In this document: one piece after another, positions 44,507 to 53,559 of the stretch
Layout of the letters: each line of letters begins with the position of its first letter
How positions within the stretch are numbered: position 1 is the first letter of the stretch
Source: Hymenobacter canadensis
GTDB taxonomy: Bacteria; Bacteroidota; Bacteroidia; Cytophagales; Hymenobacteraceae
Reading direction: 5' to 3'
Length of the DNA: 64,000 nt
Assembly (NCBI RefSeq): GCF_027359925.1
Contig: NZ_CP114768.1
Coordinates: forward strand, 313,777-377,776
Made by a program: the position numbers and the translations under genes
The notes under the pieces: model-generated
What the model saw: the letters and a program-made list of their open reading frames with translations, nothing else
The model's database searches: none
What the model was told of the DNA's origin: nothing

Positions 44507-45280
44507 GTGGGGAAAGGCTGGAGCCAGCGCCGGGCGTGTGCCCTGGTGGGGCTGGCGCGCGGCAGCTACCACCCCGTGGCGCGCGGGCGTGAGGACGAGC
44601 CCGTGCAGCAAGCCCTGCGGGCATTAAGTGGGCGGCATCCGGGCTGGGGCTTCTGGAAGTTGCACCACCGCCTGCGCAAAAATGGACTGATCATCAACCA
44701 TAAACGCACGTTACGCATCTATCGGGCCCTGGCGCTCAACCTGCCTCGACGCCTGAAAAAGCGCCTGCCCGCCCGCGTGAAGCAGCCCTTGACCGTGCCC
44801 GAGGCCGCTAACGGGTGCTGGTCGCTCGACTTTACGAGCGATGTGTTGACCGATGGCCGCCGGTTCCGGACCTTGAACGTGCTCGACGATTACAACCGCG
44901 AGCTGCTGGGCGTGGAGATAGATTTTTCCTTGCCGGCCAGTCGCGTTGTGCAGGTGCTCACGCGCTTAGTCGAGTGCTATGGCCGTCCTGCGCAGTTGCG
45001 CACCGACAACGGGCCTGAGTTCATCAGCGCCAAATTGAGCGAGTGGTGTGAGCAGCAAGGCGTTATCCTGCACTGGATTCAGCCCGGCAAGCCGACGCAG
45101 AATGCCTATATCGAACGCTTCAACGGCTCGTTTCGCCGCGAACTGCTCGACGCCCACCTGTTTCGCTCACTGGCCCATGTGCGCCAGCTGGTGGACGAGT
45201 GGCGGCACGATTATAACACGCAACGGCCACACCAAGCCTTGAATTTTATGACCCCACTCGAATTTAAACAAGCAGCTTAA
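44507..45280 (+). CDS. IS3-family transposase OrfB (DDE integrase core)
   Basis: 257 residues in the -1 frame relative to OrfA. N-terminal HTH_21 region (GWSQRRACALVGLARGSYHP; GWGFWKLHHRLRKNG), rve catalytic core with Asp in CWSLDFTSDVLTDG, Asp in LRTDNGPEFISAKL and Glu in NAYIERFNGSFRREL: the DDE triad is complete. The open frame extends upstream of GTG 44507 to the slippery site, so the active protein is probably the OrfAB fusion. Confidence 0.88.
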   Translation: MGKGWSQRRACALVGLARGSYHPVARGREDEPVQQALRALSGRHPGWGFWKLHHRLRKNGLIINHKRTLRIYRALALNLPRRLKKRLPARVKQPLTVPEAANGCWSLDFTSDVLTDGRRFRTLNVLDDYNRELLGVEIDFSLPASRVVQVLTRLVECYGRPAQLRTDNGPEFISAKLSEWCEQQGVILHWIQPGKPTQNAYIERFNGSFRRELLDAHLFRSLAHVRQLVDEWRHDYNTQRPHQALNFMTPLEFKQAA

Positions 45281-45320
45281 CCTCTGCCTACCATTGGCTT
45301 ATCGAATAGGGAAGCGTACA

Positions 45321-46723
45321 ATTGAAGCGTATTTCCAAAGCGAAAGTGGGTGTAGTGGAGACAGCAAAGCTGCCTGCTGTGTGGGTCCATACATAGCCAC
45401 TATATCTGGGGATAGCAGGGCACTGCAGATTTCAACGGCTCCTCCAGCTTGGTAGAGTTGACCGTAAAACTCAGATGTATGATTAAGGAGGTCCTCATAG
45501 GCAATACTAACTGCCCGTGCTGCCTCCAGCAAATCAGGACGCGCAACCATCGAAGTCAATGGTGCTAGTGTCAACAGCGAGGCATACTCAGCTAAGACAC
45601 CCCGATGTTTCAACCATTGGTCTAGTTTATCTTCACCTTTAAAGCCAGGAACAAGGTCTGCGCCCATTGCAAGTAGCTGGCGCAAATTGGCTAGCCAAGT
45701 GTCATTATGCACAACCGTATTATTCGGCAGTGTTACTTCTACAATGGGTAGAGGCTGGCCTGGATGTATGTCTTCAACAAGTGGCAAAATGCCGCCAAAC
45801 GCCAGTGGGCCAGCAAAGTGCTGCGTTAATAATAACGCTACTGGATTTGGTATACCAGTTACTTCAGTAAAATCACCTTCAAGCGAATACTTTGGTTGGT
45901 CAATTTTGTCTTCCAATTGCTCCCATAAAGCTATGGCTTCCTGCTCCCAGGTTTCTTCATAGTTCGGCTCAGCGCTAAGCTTTAGTATTACTTCATCCAA
46001 TGTGTCATTATACTGTGTCTTGGCTTTAGGTGCAGGTGGGGTGGGAGGTAATGGCCTACCGCCGCCGCCTTCGCCGCCACCTTCGCCGCCGCCTTCGCCG
46101 CCACCTTCGCCGCCACCTTCACCACCGCCTTCGCCGCCGCCTTCGCCGCCACCTTCACCACCGCCTTCGCCGCCGCCTTCGCCGCCACCTTCGCCGCCAC
46201 CATTGGGGGGGGGAGGATTGGGCGATTGCGCACTCAGTCGCCCACTTAGCAATACATCAACTAGGGTAGCATCTAGTTTTTGTAGTTCCGCAGTAAATTC
46301 TTCAGCCGCCGGATTGAGACGCCTAAATGCAGCATAGGCCCCGCGCAGTAGCTCCAGGTCTTTATGACCAATGGCAGCTGCTTTCTTGCAGGTAGCTGCA
46401 GCAGAATCGATGTCTGTTTGGTCCTGCTGAATTAGGCGCTCAAGCAATGACTCATTGTCCAATAAATGTTGTCCTACCTGGCTAGGTTGGTTGAACAACG
46501 CCTTATCAGGAAGTAAGCCTATTTCAGGTAGCAACTCCCGTAAATCCGTTGAAGTAGGCGATGCCCAGTTAATCGCCGCTAATCTTAGCATTCCCCAGAT
46601 GGGGACTACCGGTTGACCTTTAGATAGTTGTTGCCAAAACGCCTTCTGTGGTACAGGGCGTGCCTGTGCCACACCTTTTAAAGCAATCGCTTTTCCAATT
46701 TCATCAGGTCCTAGTATGCTATA
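45321..46723 (-). pseudogene. FtsK/HerA-type translocase, middle segment of the split gene
   Basis: The readable part starts at GTG 46672 (VAQARPVPQKAFWQQLSKGQ), but the frame is already open from the IS edge at 46723 (YSILGPDEIGKAIALKG). It contains a 47-residue run of GGGE repeats (DNA 46061-46200) joining two parts. After it, the segment TQYNDTLDEVILKLSAEPNY, PNNTVVHNDTWLANLRQLLA and ALLSPLHPLSLWKYASI leads into the IS at 45320. Length fits exactly: 1403 bp here plus 3070 bp after the IS (less one ATTG) is 1491 codons. An isolated 457-residue product is unlikely to be functional. Confidence 0.7.
46061..46200 (-). repeat. 12-bp tandem repeat encoding (GGGE)n
   Basis: About 11.7 copies of the unit gccgccaccttc with point variants (gccgccgccttc, accaccgccttc). 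Length is a multiple of 12, so copy-number change keeps the reading frame and alters a flexible Gly/Glu linker of the translocase. Prone to slippage and possibly to assembly collapse. Confidence 0.85.
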
Positions 46724-46774
46724 TGAGGTGGTCTAGCTAGGCCGGACAGCGAGAAGTCTTAACTTCCGCTGCCC

Positions 46775-47077
46775 ATGACTGAAAAATCGCACCCTGGCGG
46801 CTTGGCTGCCACCCGTAAGAAATACACGCCGGCTTTCAAGGCTGAGTGCGTCCGCCAAGTGGCCGCCGGTTCCCGGCAGAGCGACGTGGCTCGTGCCCAG
46901 GGTATTTCGCCGGCCTTGCTGGGTCGCTGGCAACGCCAGGCTCTGGAAGCCGCCGTGCCCAGCAGCGCCGAGCGCGACGAAATCAAGCAGCTGCGGGCCA
47001 CGCTCAAGCGCGTGGAAATGGAGCGCGATATTTTAAAAAAAGTCGTGACCATCTTTGCGCAACCGCCTCAGTCATGA
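46775..47077 (+). CDS. IS3-family transposase OrfA
   Basis: 100 residues, KKYTPAFKAECVRQVAAGSR then SPALLGRWQRQALEAAV: HTH_Tnp_1 type with coiled coil (IKQLRATLKRVEMERDILKK). Seven A residues then G at 47035-47042 form a probable -1 frameshift site; its TGA overlaps the OrfB ATG (ATGA at 47074-47077). Confidence 0.88.
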   Translation: MTEKSHPGGLAATRKKYTPAFKAECVRQVAAGSRQSDVARAQGISPALLGRWQRQALEAAVPSSAERDEIKQLRATLKRVEMERDILKKVVTIFAQPPQS

Positions 47078-47943
47078 GCCGCTACGCCTTTATCGCCGCC
47101 TGCACCGAGCCGTGGCCCGTGCAGTTGCTCTGCCAGGTGCTGGCCGTGAGCCCAGCCGGGTATTATCAGTGGCGGAACCGGCCGGCCGGCACGCCGACGC
47201 CGTGGCAAGTGGCGGCGCAAGCGGCCTTTACGCGCCACGCCCGACGCTACGGCACTCGGCGGCTGCGGGCCGAATTGCACGCTGAAGGCCACACTGTGGG
47301 CCGCTATGCATTGCGCACCTGGCTGCGCCAACACGGGCTGCGGGCCTTGAGCACCCGCCCGCACCGGCCGCGCACGACGGTGGCCGACCCAGCGGCCGTG
47401 GTGGCCGAAAACCGCTTGCTGGGTCAGTCGGCCCCCACCGCCCCGAACCAGGTCTGGGTCGGCGACATCACGTACCTGCCCCTGACGGGCGGGCGCTGGT
47501 GCTACCTGGCCACCTGGCGTGATGCCTGCTCACGGCGCGTAGTGGGCTGGCACTTGGCCGCCCAGATGCCGACCGAGTTGGTGCTCCACGCCTTGGAACA
47601 GGCCCTGACGCTGCGCCAGCCCGCGCCGGGGCTCATCATCCACGCCGACCGCGGCAGCCAGTACACCAGCGCGGCCTATCGCGCCCGCATCGCGCAAGCT
47701 GGCGCTCTGGCTAGCTTCAGCCGGCCGGGCAACCCGTACGATAACGCCCAGGCCGAAGCCGGCTGGAGTACACTCAAAACCGAGTTATTGCCGCCAGGCT
47801 CCGTTTTCGCCTCCCTCGAAGAAGCCCGTTTGGAAGTGGCCCACTACCTCGACACCTACTTCAACCTCGACCGCCGCCACTCCGCCCTCGGCTACCGCTC
47901 GCCTCATCAATTTGAACAGGACCTGAAAATCAACCTACCTTAA
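47074..47943 (+). CDS. IS3-family transposase OrfB (DDE integrase core)
   Basis: 289 residues from the ATG at 47074. HTH_21 region (LAVSPAGYYQWRNRPAG; RYGTRRLRAELHAEG) and rve core with Asp in QVWVGDITYLPLTGG, Asp in IIHADRGSQYTSAAY and Glu in DNAQAEAGWSTLKTEL, so the catalytic triad is present. The frame is open upstream to 46846, allowing an OrfAB fusion by -1 slippage. Confidence 0.88.
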   Translation: MSRYAFIAACTEPWPVQLLCQVLAVSPAGYYQWRNRPAGTPTPWQVAAQAAFTRHARRYGTRRLRAELHAEGHTVGRYALRTWLRQHGLRALSTRPHRPRTTVADPAAVVAENRLLGQSAPTAPNQVWVGDITYLPLTGGRWCYLATWRDACSRRVVGWHLAAQMPTELVLHALEQALTLRQPAPGLIIHADRGSQYTSAAYRARIAQAGALASFSRPGNPYDNAQAEAGWSTLKTELLPPGSVFASLEEARLEVAHYLDTYFNLDRRHSALGYRSPHQFEQDLKINLP

Positions 47944-47973
47944 CTCACTGTCCGTTTTTACTGGACCACCCCA

Positions 47974-48225
47974 GTCAGCTCCTAAGCCAGTTCGCTCACC
48001 AATTATTAGCAACTTAGATGTCTCATGGTCAGCACCTACAAGCGTTATGTACCAATTCTCGTCCGAACTTAGTTCACTTAGTAACCGAGCTAACCATGGC
48101 CCTGCTATCAACCCTTCAAGCACAATGCCTGGTTTGTGCGTTGTAATCTTGGTTAGCAATTCAACTAATGTGTCAGCTAATAAATTGTCTGCAGTCAGTA
48201 CCGGCGTAGGGGTAGCAGTGGGCAT
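47974..48225 (-). pseudogene. FtsK/HerA-type translocase, N-terminal segment of the split gene
   Basis: First 84 codons: MPTATPTPVLTADNLLADTL, VELLTKITTHKPGIVLEGLI, AGPWLARLLSELSSDENWYI, then LVGADHETSKLLIIGERTGL. The segment ends exactly at the IS edge (GAD); the frame then runs 12 codons into the element. It starts 44 bp after the stop of the 463-residue gene, as third gene of the operon. Confidence 0.7.
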
Positions 48226-48269
48226 ATCGAGGGGAAAGAAATTGAGATTTTAAAATAGCCTAATAGCAC

Positions 48270-49661
48270 TTAAGCGCTAATCAGTGCTTCGCCATCGGCG
48301 TAAGTGCGGGCGTATCCCTGGCGGCTTAGTTCCTGTAGTATTGACCGTGAATTTGACGCCAATTGCGCAGGGGTCAAACTTCGTAGTCCTACTAAGGCTA
48401 GTGCCTCAAGGTCAGCATTGCCTCGGGCTCCGCACATCAGTCCAAACTCCTCTGCTGCTTTTTGCCAAAAGTCCCGGTAGCGCATCGTTTCTCCAGGCTT
48501 TACCAAGGCTGTTACAAGCGCATCATAAACGGCTGCGACTGGTTTGAGATGATGTCCGGCGCGGCCAGTGTAGCGGGGCCACAGCCCCAAGCGGCGCCCT
48601 AGTGCCACTACATATTTATCCGCACCTTCGTTTTCAGCCCCAATAGAGCGTAATGCGGGCGTCACAAGGGCAGAACAAGCCGCCTCTCCGGCCTTTAAAC
48701 CGGCGTCTATTTCTTGCTCAAATTCCAGCAAATATCGGTCACGGTGCTTTTCGTTTAGTTTATCTGCAAATGCTCGGTACTCCGCAGGAGATAAATCGTC
48801 CATACCGGAAGCTTTCAACTCTGCAAAAACGGCTGTCCCAAAATTGCGGCGCAATTGTCTTTGAGCAAGCGCGATACCACGGTGGCTGGCTGACCTGATT
48901 TCACTTTGGGGTTGAGGGCCACATACTAAAAGTGGCTGCCGTTTATTACTGCCTGCGTTTAGTAAATGAACCCATAATCCTAGTCCTGCTAGCCGGCCAG
49001 CTCGAGTCAATAATTCTTGTTTGCCTACGAGCGGTGCGTGGCCAGCTAAGTTTCTAAATGCTAATTGTAAGGATTGTAATGGCCCAGAAGCTTTGACTAT
49101 ATCACCAAGTGCCGAAGCGGGTGGCATTTCCGGCATCTGAACAGGCACATTTGGTAAGAGGGGCTGGGTAAGCCTGTATGTGGCATCGGATGCATCACTT
49201 AATGCGTCGCGTAATGCCATTGCCGCAGACCGGTCCGTATCAGCTAGTAAAACCTGGCCCACTAATTCTCCTGCTCCATTGTCAGATGGGTCATTGGTTA
49301 GGTGATGCCAATGAGTTAGTGTTAGGGTAGAAGTACTACCTGCGTAAAACGCGCCATCTTGATTAAGAACAGAATCCAGCGCTACCCTCAAGTCATCCAG
49401 AAGGTCTGGCGCCGAATCACCGAGTAGAATACCATCAAAATTGGGGTCTCCAATAAGCTGTGCCGCACTGCGACGAGTATTCGCCGATAGTCGTTCGCGC
49501 CCAGCATGAGTAGCTACCATTTCACCCAATAACTTTGGCGTTTTAGGTACTCCGCCGCATACCGTACGCAGCATTCCGTTGGTCAGGTGGGCAATTTTAA
49601 TATCCCGGCCTGGTCGAAAACCCCACAGTTTGAGGGCAGCGTCCTTGGCTATTGTAGAAAT
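48270..49661 (-). CDS. Unrecognised 463-aa protein, second gene of the candidate defence operon
   Basis: ATG at 49661 (MISTIAKDAALKLWGFRPGR); the frame also reads eight codons upstream from a TTG. It lies 51 bp after the DUF4338-ATPase gene (27 bp if the TTG start is used) and 44 bp before the translocase start. All-alpha-looking with no signal peptide: LRTVCGGVPKTPKLLGEMVA; SALGDIVKASGPLQSLQLAF then RNLAGHAPLVGKQELLTRAG; ALAQRQLRRNFGTAVFAELK; LLEFEQEIDAGLKAGEAACS; HLKPVAAVYDALVTALVKPG. No catalytic motif seen. Its position between a P-loop ATPase and an FtsK/HerA translocase is like DptG in DptFGH, but sequence homology is not claimed. Likely a structural or adaptor subunit. Confidence 0.65.
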   Translation of the reverse strand: MSTIAKDAALKLWGFRPGRDIKIAHLTNGMLRTVCGGVPKTPKLLGEMVATHAGRERLSANTRRSAAQLIGDPNFDGILLGDSAPDLLDDLRVALDSVLNQDGAFYAGSTSTLTLTHWHHLTNDPSDNGAGELVGQVLLADTDRSAAMALRDALSDASDATYRLTQPLLPNVPVQMPEMPPASALGDIVKASGPLQSLQLAFRNLAGHAPLVGKQELLTRAGRLAGLGLWVHLLNAGSNKRQPLLVCGPQPQSEIRSASHRGIALAQRQLRRNFGTAVFAELKASGMDDLSPAEYRAFADKLNEKHRDRYLLEFEQEIDAGLKAGEAACSALVTPALRSIGAENEGADKYVVALGRRLGLWPRYTGRAGHHLKPVAAVYDALVTALVKPGETMRYRDFWQKAAEEFGLMCGARGNADLEALALVGLRSLTPAQLASNSRSILQELSRQGYARTYADGEALISA

Positions 49662-49712
49662 CATAAGTGTAGGAGGTAGAACCAATCAATATTAAGGAAG
49701 AGAGCAGTTGAA

Positions 49713-52700
49713 CTATGACAATAAGTAGCTCATGCCAGCAGGAGCATCAATATGCTCAACCACTTGGACTATGGTTTCAATATTGTCCTTACTGTTGTAA
49801 ATTCGGAGGTATTCACTATTTGAAGGGAGCAATGATGCTGCAGCGGACAAGAAGTTGTCGACTCGTCTTCCTGCATCTTCATCACGACTGCTAATTGGCA
49901 AGCCTCGGGCAACGGCACTCATAGCGCGCCACAGCGGCAAGTCAATAAGGAGTGAGGGCCCTTGGGGAGTTGGCTTAGCAGCTAAGGTCAATAAAAGATG
50001 GTCCGGCTGATAATCCTCTAACAACTCGTCCATCGGAGATGGTAACATAGGCCGTCTAACTACACAATCCGAAGCGTGTATGCTAGCTCCGGCTACACGC
50101 GCCCAGGCAGGTTGGTCAGCATCATATCGCATACCTGTCCACAAATGGAGGGCTACTGTATTCTCCGGCGCCTGTCCTACAAACCGCACCAATGTTTTTA
50201 ATATCACTGGAACAGCTGCGGAAAGTGACCCGGTCAGCAGTTCATTAAACTTGCGCCGGTCATCTGGTAGCGCTGCCATCACTTGTTCACCAGCTTCAGC
50301 TTCGAAGAAATGTTGCCGCTTAAGTTGACAAAATCGACGTCTTGCTTCCTCTGTCGAAATGCCTAGTTCACCAGGTGCTCCAGTAGCCGGCCCGCTCCCT
50401 GGTAGCCATGGGCCAGCCTTGCTGGGGGCGTCCCATAACTTATGGGTATCAAGGTGAGCATGAGGAAAGGACGCGGGGTCAAGGTCTCGTAATTCAGCGG
50501 CTAAAGGACTTGCCTCAGCTGGCATTTCAAATAGGGTTTGATAATAGGGAGGTGCCTTATCCGCTACCTCATTGCTTCCACCTGTTACCATGCGAGCCAA
50601 CAGGCCTAAAAGCTGGTGTACAGTTACATGAATGCCACTGCGTTGTACTTCAGCTAACAAAGCATGTATTCTTTCGCGCACCCTCATATGGCCCAATGCC
50701 TTAACATTCGACAGCACTGCTGTTGGTGCTCCCGTATAATCTACTCTGCTCAACATCAGATTGATTGCCTCGCTGATGATTACATTGTTTAGCACCTGCC
50801 GACTGCCTAACTGAACGAGCACAGCTTTTGGCACTGCGTTGACTACGCCGTCGGATTCATATCGATAAGGGTGAGCCAACTGCTTGGAAAGTTCTTCAGC
50901 ATCGGGGAGCCGTTTGAGCATATGGCGCAAAGGCCCCTCGTTAATCGCAACCAATGCAGGTAGCCCATTCTTAGCAGTTTCCGTCAAGCCTTCAATTAGT
51001 TGCGTTTCGGATACAGCGCTGGCATCTAACTCCGTATAAGTACCCACTGGCCAGTCCTCTCTCCCTTCTAAGCGTCGCAACAAGTGCGTCTTACCATCGC
51101 CAGGGTTACCTGTGAGATATACACGGTGACCTTCCTTGAGCAAATTTATTATTCCATCCTCAAGCTTTTTGCTTGTAATGTGAATAGTCTGCGTCTCATC
51201 AACCGTTTGCTTTTCAGCAAAACTTAATCGACCGTTGTCAAATTCAGCGAAGGTATTCCAGCTAATCATAGGAGGCTTGTCAGGACCTAAAAAAAAAAGT
51301 AACGACTCCGTCATTTGCGCGTGAGCCGTGGCAGCAGGTTTGATATCTAAAAGTGAGTCTGGACGGAAACTTGACTGTAAATGTGCTAATGTTTCAGGCC
51401 TTTGGACTCGATTTAAGAACCATCTTTTCTTCCAATATTCAATAATCTGCTCCGTCTCTGCAGTAGGGTTCTTAATATCAGTGAAGTACCAAGAAGGCGC
51501 CTTTTCTTGGCCAGTTAGATATTCTTGCCAATTTTGCGCTAGGGGTACGGCGTAGACCAACCGTGGTGTTGAGTGCTTCTGTAACTTTTGCAAGCCCAGA
51601 AGCCCGAGAGCCGCCGACATACTTCGCAACTTGTAGTTCACGCCAGCTGCAAAAGTGTAACTCTGAGAGGTTGCTTCTGCCTGTAGCAGTTGCTGGATTG
51701 TAGTATAAGTTTTCTGGGAAAAATGCACGCTACCGTAGCCTTCCGTTTTCCCTAATAGTTTGTACTCAACCTTGCCTCCAACCCCAGGGAAGTTGACTCG
51801 ATTGTATTGGCTGCTGCCTACATGGTACAGGCTGGTCGTTCCAAGTAGCACGAGGTTAGCATCTCTAACCAAGTCAGAGCCTTGCATTCGGCTTGCAATA
51901 ACGCTGTTGAACTGGTCATACCTCTCTCGGTAGTCGTTGATAACTTGTGGACTGGCCATTAGCATAGCCACAAGTTTACCACCCAGCAGTTCTCCATAAG
52001 GGGGGACTGCGCCACAGGTTGTGATTTCCATCAACGAGGCTGCAACGTGGCGCTTTTTTACACTTCGCAGTGCCATACGCAATGCTCGCTTACCTTCTGC
52101 GCATTGCATAAGGTATTGGTATTGCTCCTCACCATTAAGGTCTGCGCATTTATTGAATTCTAGCCTAGCGCTAAGAAGTTCTTGCAGCACTTGCACCCTT
52201 TTTTTGCGGAACGTAGGGGAACGCGCTTCTGCTTCTAAATCGGTGCCCTGTATGCGGCGTTCACGACTACCCAAGTAGTTAGTATCAGCCGCATTAGTTA
52301 GATTGAGCAGGGTCGCAGGGGTTGGGTACACACATTCCTCCTCCGTCAGGACACCATCTTCTATTAAGTCAGCCCGGTATATCTCGGCTAATGCTCGTGC
52401 TAGCTCTTGGTGCAGAGCTTCGACACGGGTGCGCCGCTGATGCTTATGCGTCTCATTCGCCTTGGGGTCCTTCTTGTCTGCTAATGAATCTAAACTCCAA
52501 CCAATTGCGTGGTCTCGAACGGAAATCTGCACTACTGCCGACCCGAGTGCCGCAATGCCAATGATAGGGTGAAAAGGGCGCGCTTTATCGCGCACCAGGT
52601 AGAACATGCGTCGTCCCGGTTGTGTCTGCAAAGGCAGGCTCCACGTGTAACGGCAGTAACGCCAAATGTCTAGCAGTCGCAACCCTGTATGCTCATCGGG

Positions 52701-53309
52701 TAATTCCGAGGCTAACTGTAAGTAAGGCTGCACTAAGTTGCTTAATTGGTCAGTACGAGTGGCCTGAGGAGCCGCCAATGCAACGATGAGGTCAGCGGAT
52801 AGCTGTCCTGGGCTTGCTAATAATACCCGAACATTAACCCGCTGGCCACGATAGAGCCGGGTTTGCTCCATACGGCGCAAAAAAATTCGTACCGCTGGGT
52901 CACGACGTTGTTCATCGCGGCTTAGCAGTAGAGACCGCTTTAGAGTTTCCTTTACCTCAGCGGGAGCTGGCCGTTCTCCTGGCACCAAAACCCGGTGTAC
53001 CGTATCAGGTGGTGTTGCGCGTAGAACTGCTTTTTCGGGTATAGACAGTTCCCCATCCCCAGCAAAAAGCCAACCCTGTCTTGTCAAGTCAAGCAGAACA
53101 TTCCCAAATACAAGTAACCGTAACCTGACCGCAGGTGGCAAGTCAGCTTTCTCAACGTTGTTATCTATCCAGTTTTCTAAATATCCTGCAAGTGCCTTAT
53201 GGCGAGGAGCATCCTTAAGCTGCGCCCATAATTTCTCTGCCGGCTCGCAAGTAGGTATTTTTGGTACGAGTTCAATAATCGGTTCTATCACGGAATTCTT
53301 TGATTGCAC
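49713..53309 (-). CDS. DUF4338 (DruA-like) domain fused to a P-loop ATPase
   Basis: 1198 residues, GTG start at 53309. Residues about 100-650 match my memory of DUF4338, the DruA family of Druantia: WRYCRYTWSLPLQT, HPIIGIAALGSAVVQISVRD then HAIGW (near 270), MEITTCGAVPPYGELLGGKL with VAMLMASPQVINDYRERY (near 435), TTSLYHVGSSQYNRVNFPG, GKTEGYGSVHFSQKT, LRSMSAALGLLGL. From about 700 a separate ATPase: Walker A VYLTGNPGDGKTHLLRRLEG near 732, then ALVAINEGPLRHMLKRL; the rest has no recognised domain. The GNPGDGKT plus INEG pattern is reminiscent of DptF-type ATPases. First gene of the operon; DruA alone is about 400 residues, so this is an unusual fusion. Confidence 0.75.
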   Translation of the reverse strand: MQSKNSVIEPIIELVPKIPTCEPAEKLWAQLKDAPRHKALAGYLENWIDNNVEKADLPPAVRLRLLVFGNVLLDLTRQGWLFAGDGELSIPEKAVLRATPPDTVHRVLVPGERPAPAEVKETLKRSLLLSRDEQRRDPAVRIFLRRMEQTRLYRGQRVNVRVLLASPGQLSADLIVALAAPQATRTDQLSNLVQPYLQLASELPDEHTGLRLLDIWRYCRYTWSLPLQTQPGRRMFYLVRDKARPFHPIIGIAALGSAVVQISVRDHAIGWSLDSLADKKDPKANETHKHQRRTRVEALHQELARALAEIYRADLIEDGVLTEEECVYPTPATLLNLTNAADTNYLGSRERRIQGTDLEAEARSPTFRKKRVQVLQELLSARLEFNKCADLNGEEQYQYLMQCAEGKRALRMALRSVKKRHVAASLMEITTCGAVPPYGELLGGKLVAMLMASPQVINDYRERYDQFNSVIASRMQGSDLVRDANLVLLGTTSLYHVGSSQYNRVNFPGVGGKVEYKLLGKTEGYGSVHFSQKTYTTIQQLLQAEATSQSYTFAAGVNYKLRSMSAALGLLGLQKLQKHSTPRLVYAVPLAQNWQEYLTGQEKAPSWYFTDIKNPTAETEQIIEYWKKRWFLNRVQRPETLAHLQSSFRPDSLLDIKPAATAHAQMTESLLFFLGPDKPPMISWNTFAEFDNGRLSFAEKQTVDETQTIHITSKKLEDGIINLLKEGHRVYLTGNPGDGKTHLLRRLEGREDWPVGTYTELDASAVSETQLIEGLTETAKNGLPALVAINEGPLRHMLKRLPDAEELSKQLAHPYRYESDGVVNAVPKAVLVQLGSRQVLNNVIISEAINLMLSRVDYTGAPTAVLSNVKALGHMRVRERIHALLAEVQRSGIHVTVHQLLGLLARMVTGGSNEVADKAPPYYQTLFEMPAEASPLAAELRDLDPASFPHAHLDTHKLWDAPSKAGPWLPGSGPATGAPGELGISTEEARRRFCQLKRQHFFEAEAGEQVMAALPDDRRKFNELLTGSLSAAVPVILKTLVRFVGQAPENTVALHLWTGMRYDADQPAWARVAGASIHASDCVVRRPMLPSPMDELLEDYQPDHLLLTLAAKPTPQGPSLLIDLPLWRAMSAVARGLPISSRDEDAGRRVDNFLSAAASLLPSNSEYLRIYNSKDNIETIVQVVEHIDAPAGMSYLLS

Positions 53310-53559
53310 CCAATACTGAGCTTAGCACGAAATTAGTGATAAAACCTTAGCACAAGCAATGAATAGGCTTGGAACTCCAGCATAGTACAATTAGGGGCTC
53401 AGGAAGCAAACTTATCAAATAGGCAACGTAACTTCTTGTTATATAGCCACCTAATCGCTATTGCAACCGCGCAAAAATATGGGAGGCTAAATTTCATTAC
53501 CTTCTGCGCCTGTTTGCGCTGGTTCTAACGGCATCAGATACGGCTCAGTTTCGGGCCTA

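Larger units (their letters stand above)
44132..45320 (+). mobile_element. Intact IS3-family (IS407-group-like) insertion sequence, 1189 bp
   Basis: Terminal inverted repeats tgtacgcttccccgaatcg (left, from 44132) and, on the opposite strand, tgtacgcttccctattcg (right, ending 45320). A 4-bp target duplication ATTG flanks it (44128-44131 and 45321-45324), the size known for the IS407 group. It contains overlapping-frame orfA and orfB. It split the FtsK/HerA-like gene: removing the element and one ATTG restores an uninterrupted frame (KYAS-I-ADEILAG). A second, internally deleted copy lies at 1626-2351. Confidence 0.92.
46724..47973 (+). mobile_element. IS3-family insertion sequence, 1250 bp
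   Basis: Imperfect terminal repeats: left tgaggtggtctagctaggcc... and, on the other strand of the right end, tggggtggtccagtaaaaac..., both followed by cggacag-gag. Contains orfA and orfB with an A7 slippery site. No target duplication is visible (ata before, gtc after), although the host frame still joins at a codon boundary (LGAD to YSILGPD). It is the more upstream of the two elements breaking the translocase gene. Confidence 0.85.

Noticed and set aside
45988-46337. Frames encoding PPPSPPPS or AAKVAAKA repeats
   Set aside because: These are other readings of the 12-bp GGGE repeat and lack any sequence support outside it.
41058-53309. Calling the operon DptFGH or Druantia
   Set aside because: DUF4338 and the ATPase/HerA plan are suggestive, but no dndABCDE and no DruE helicase are in the window, and homology could not be computed. 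Left as a candidate new system.
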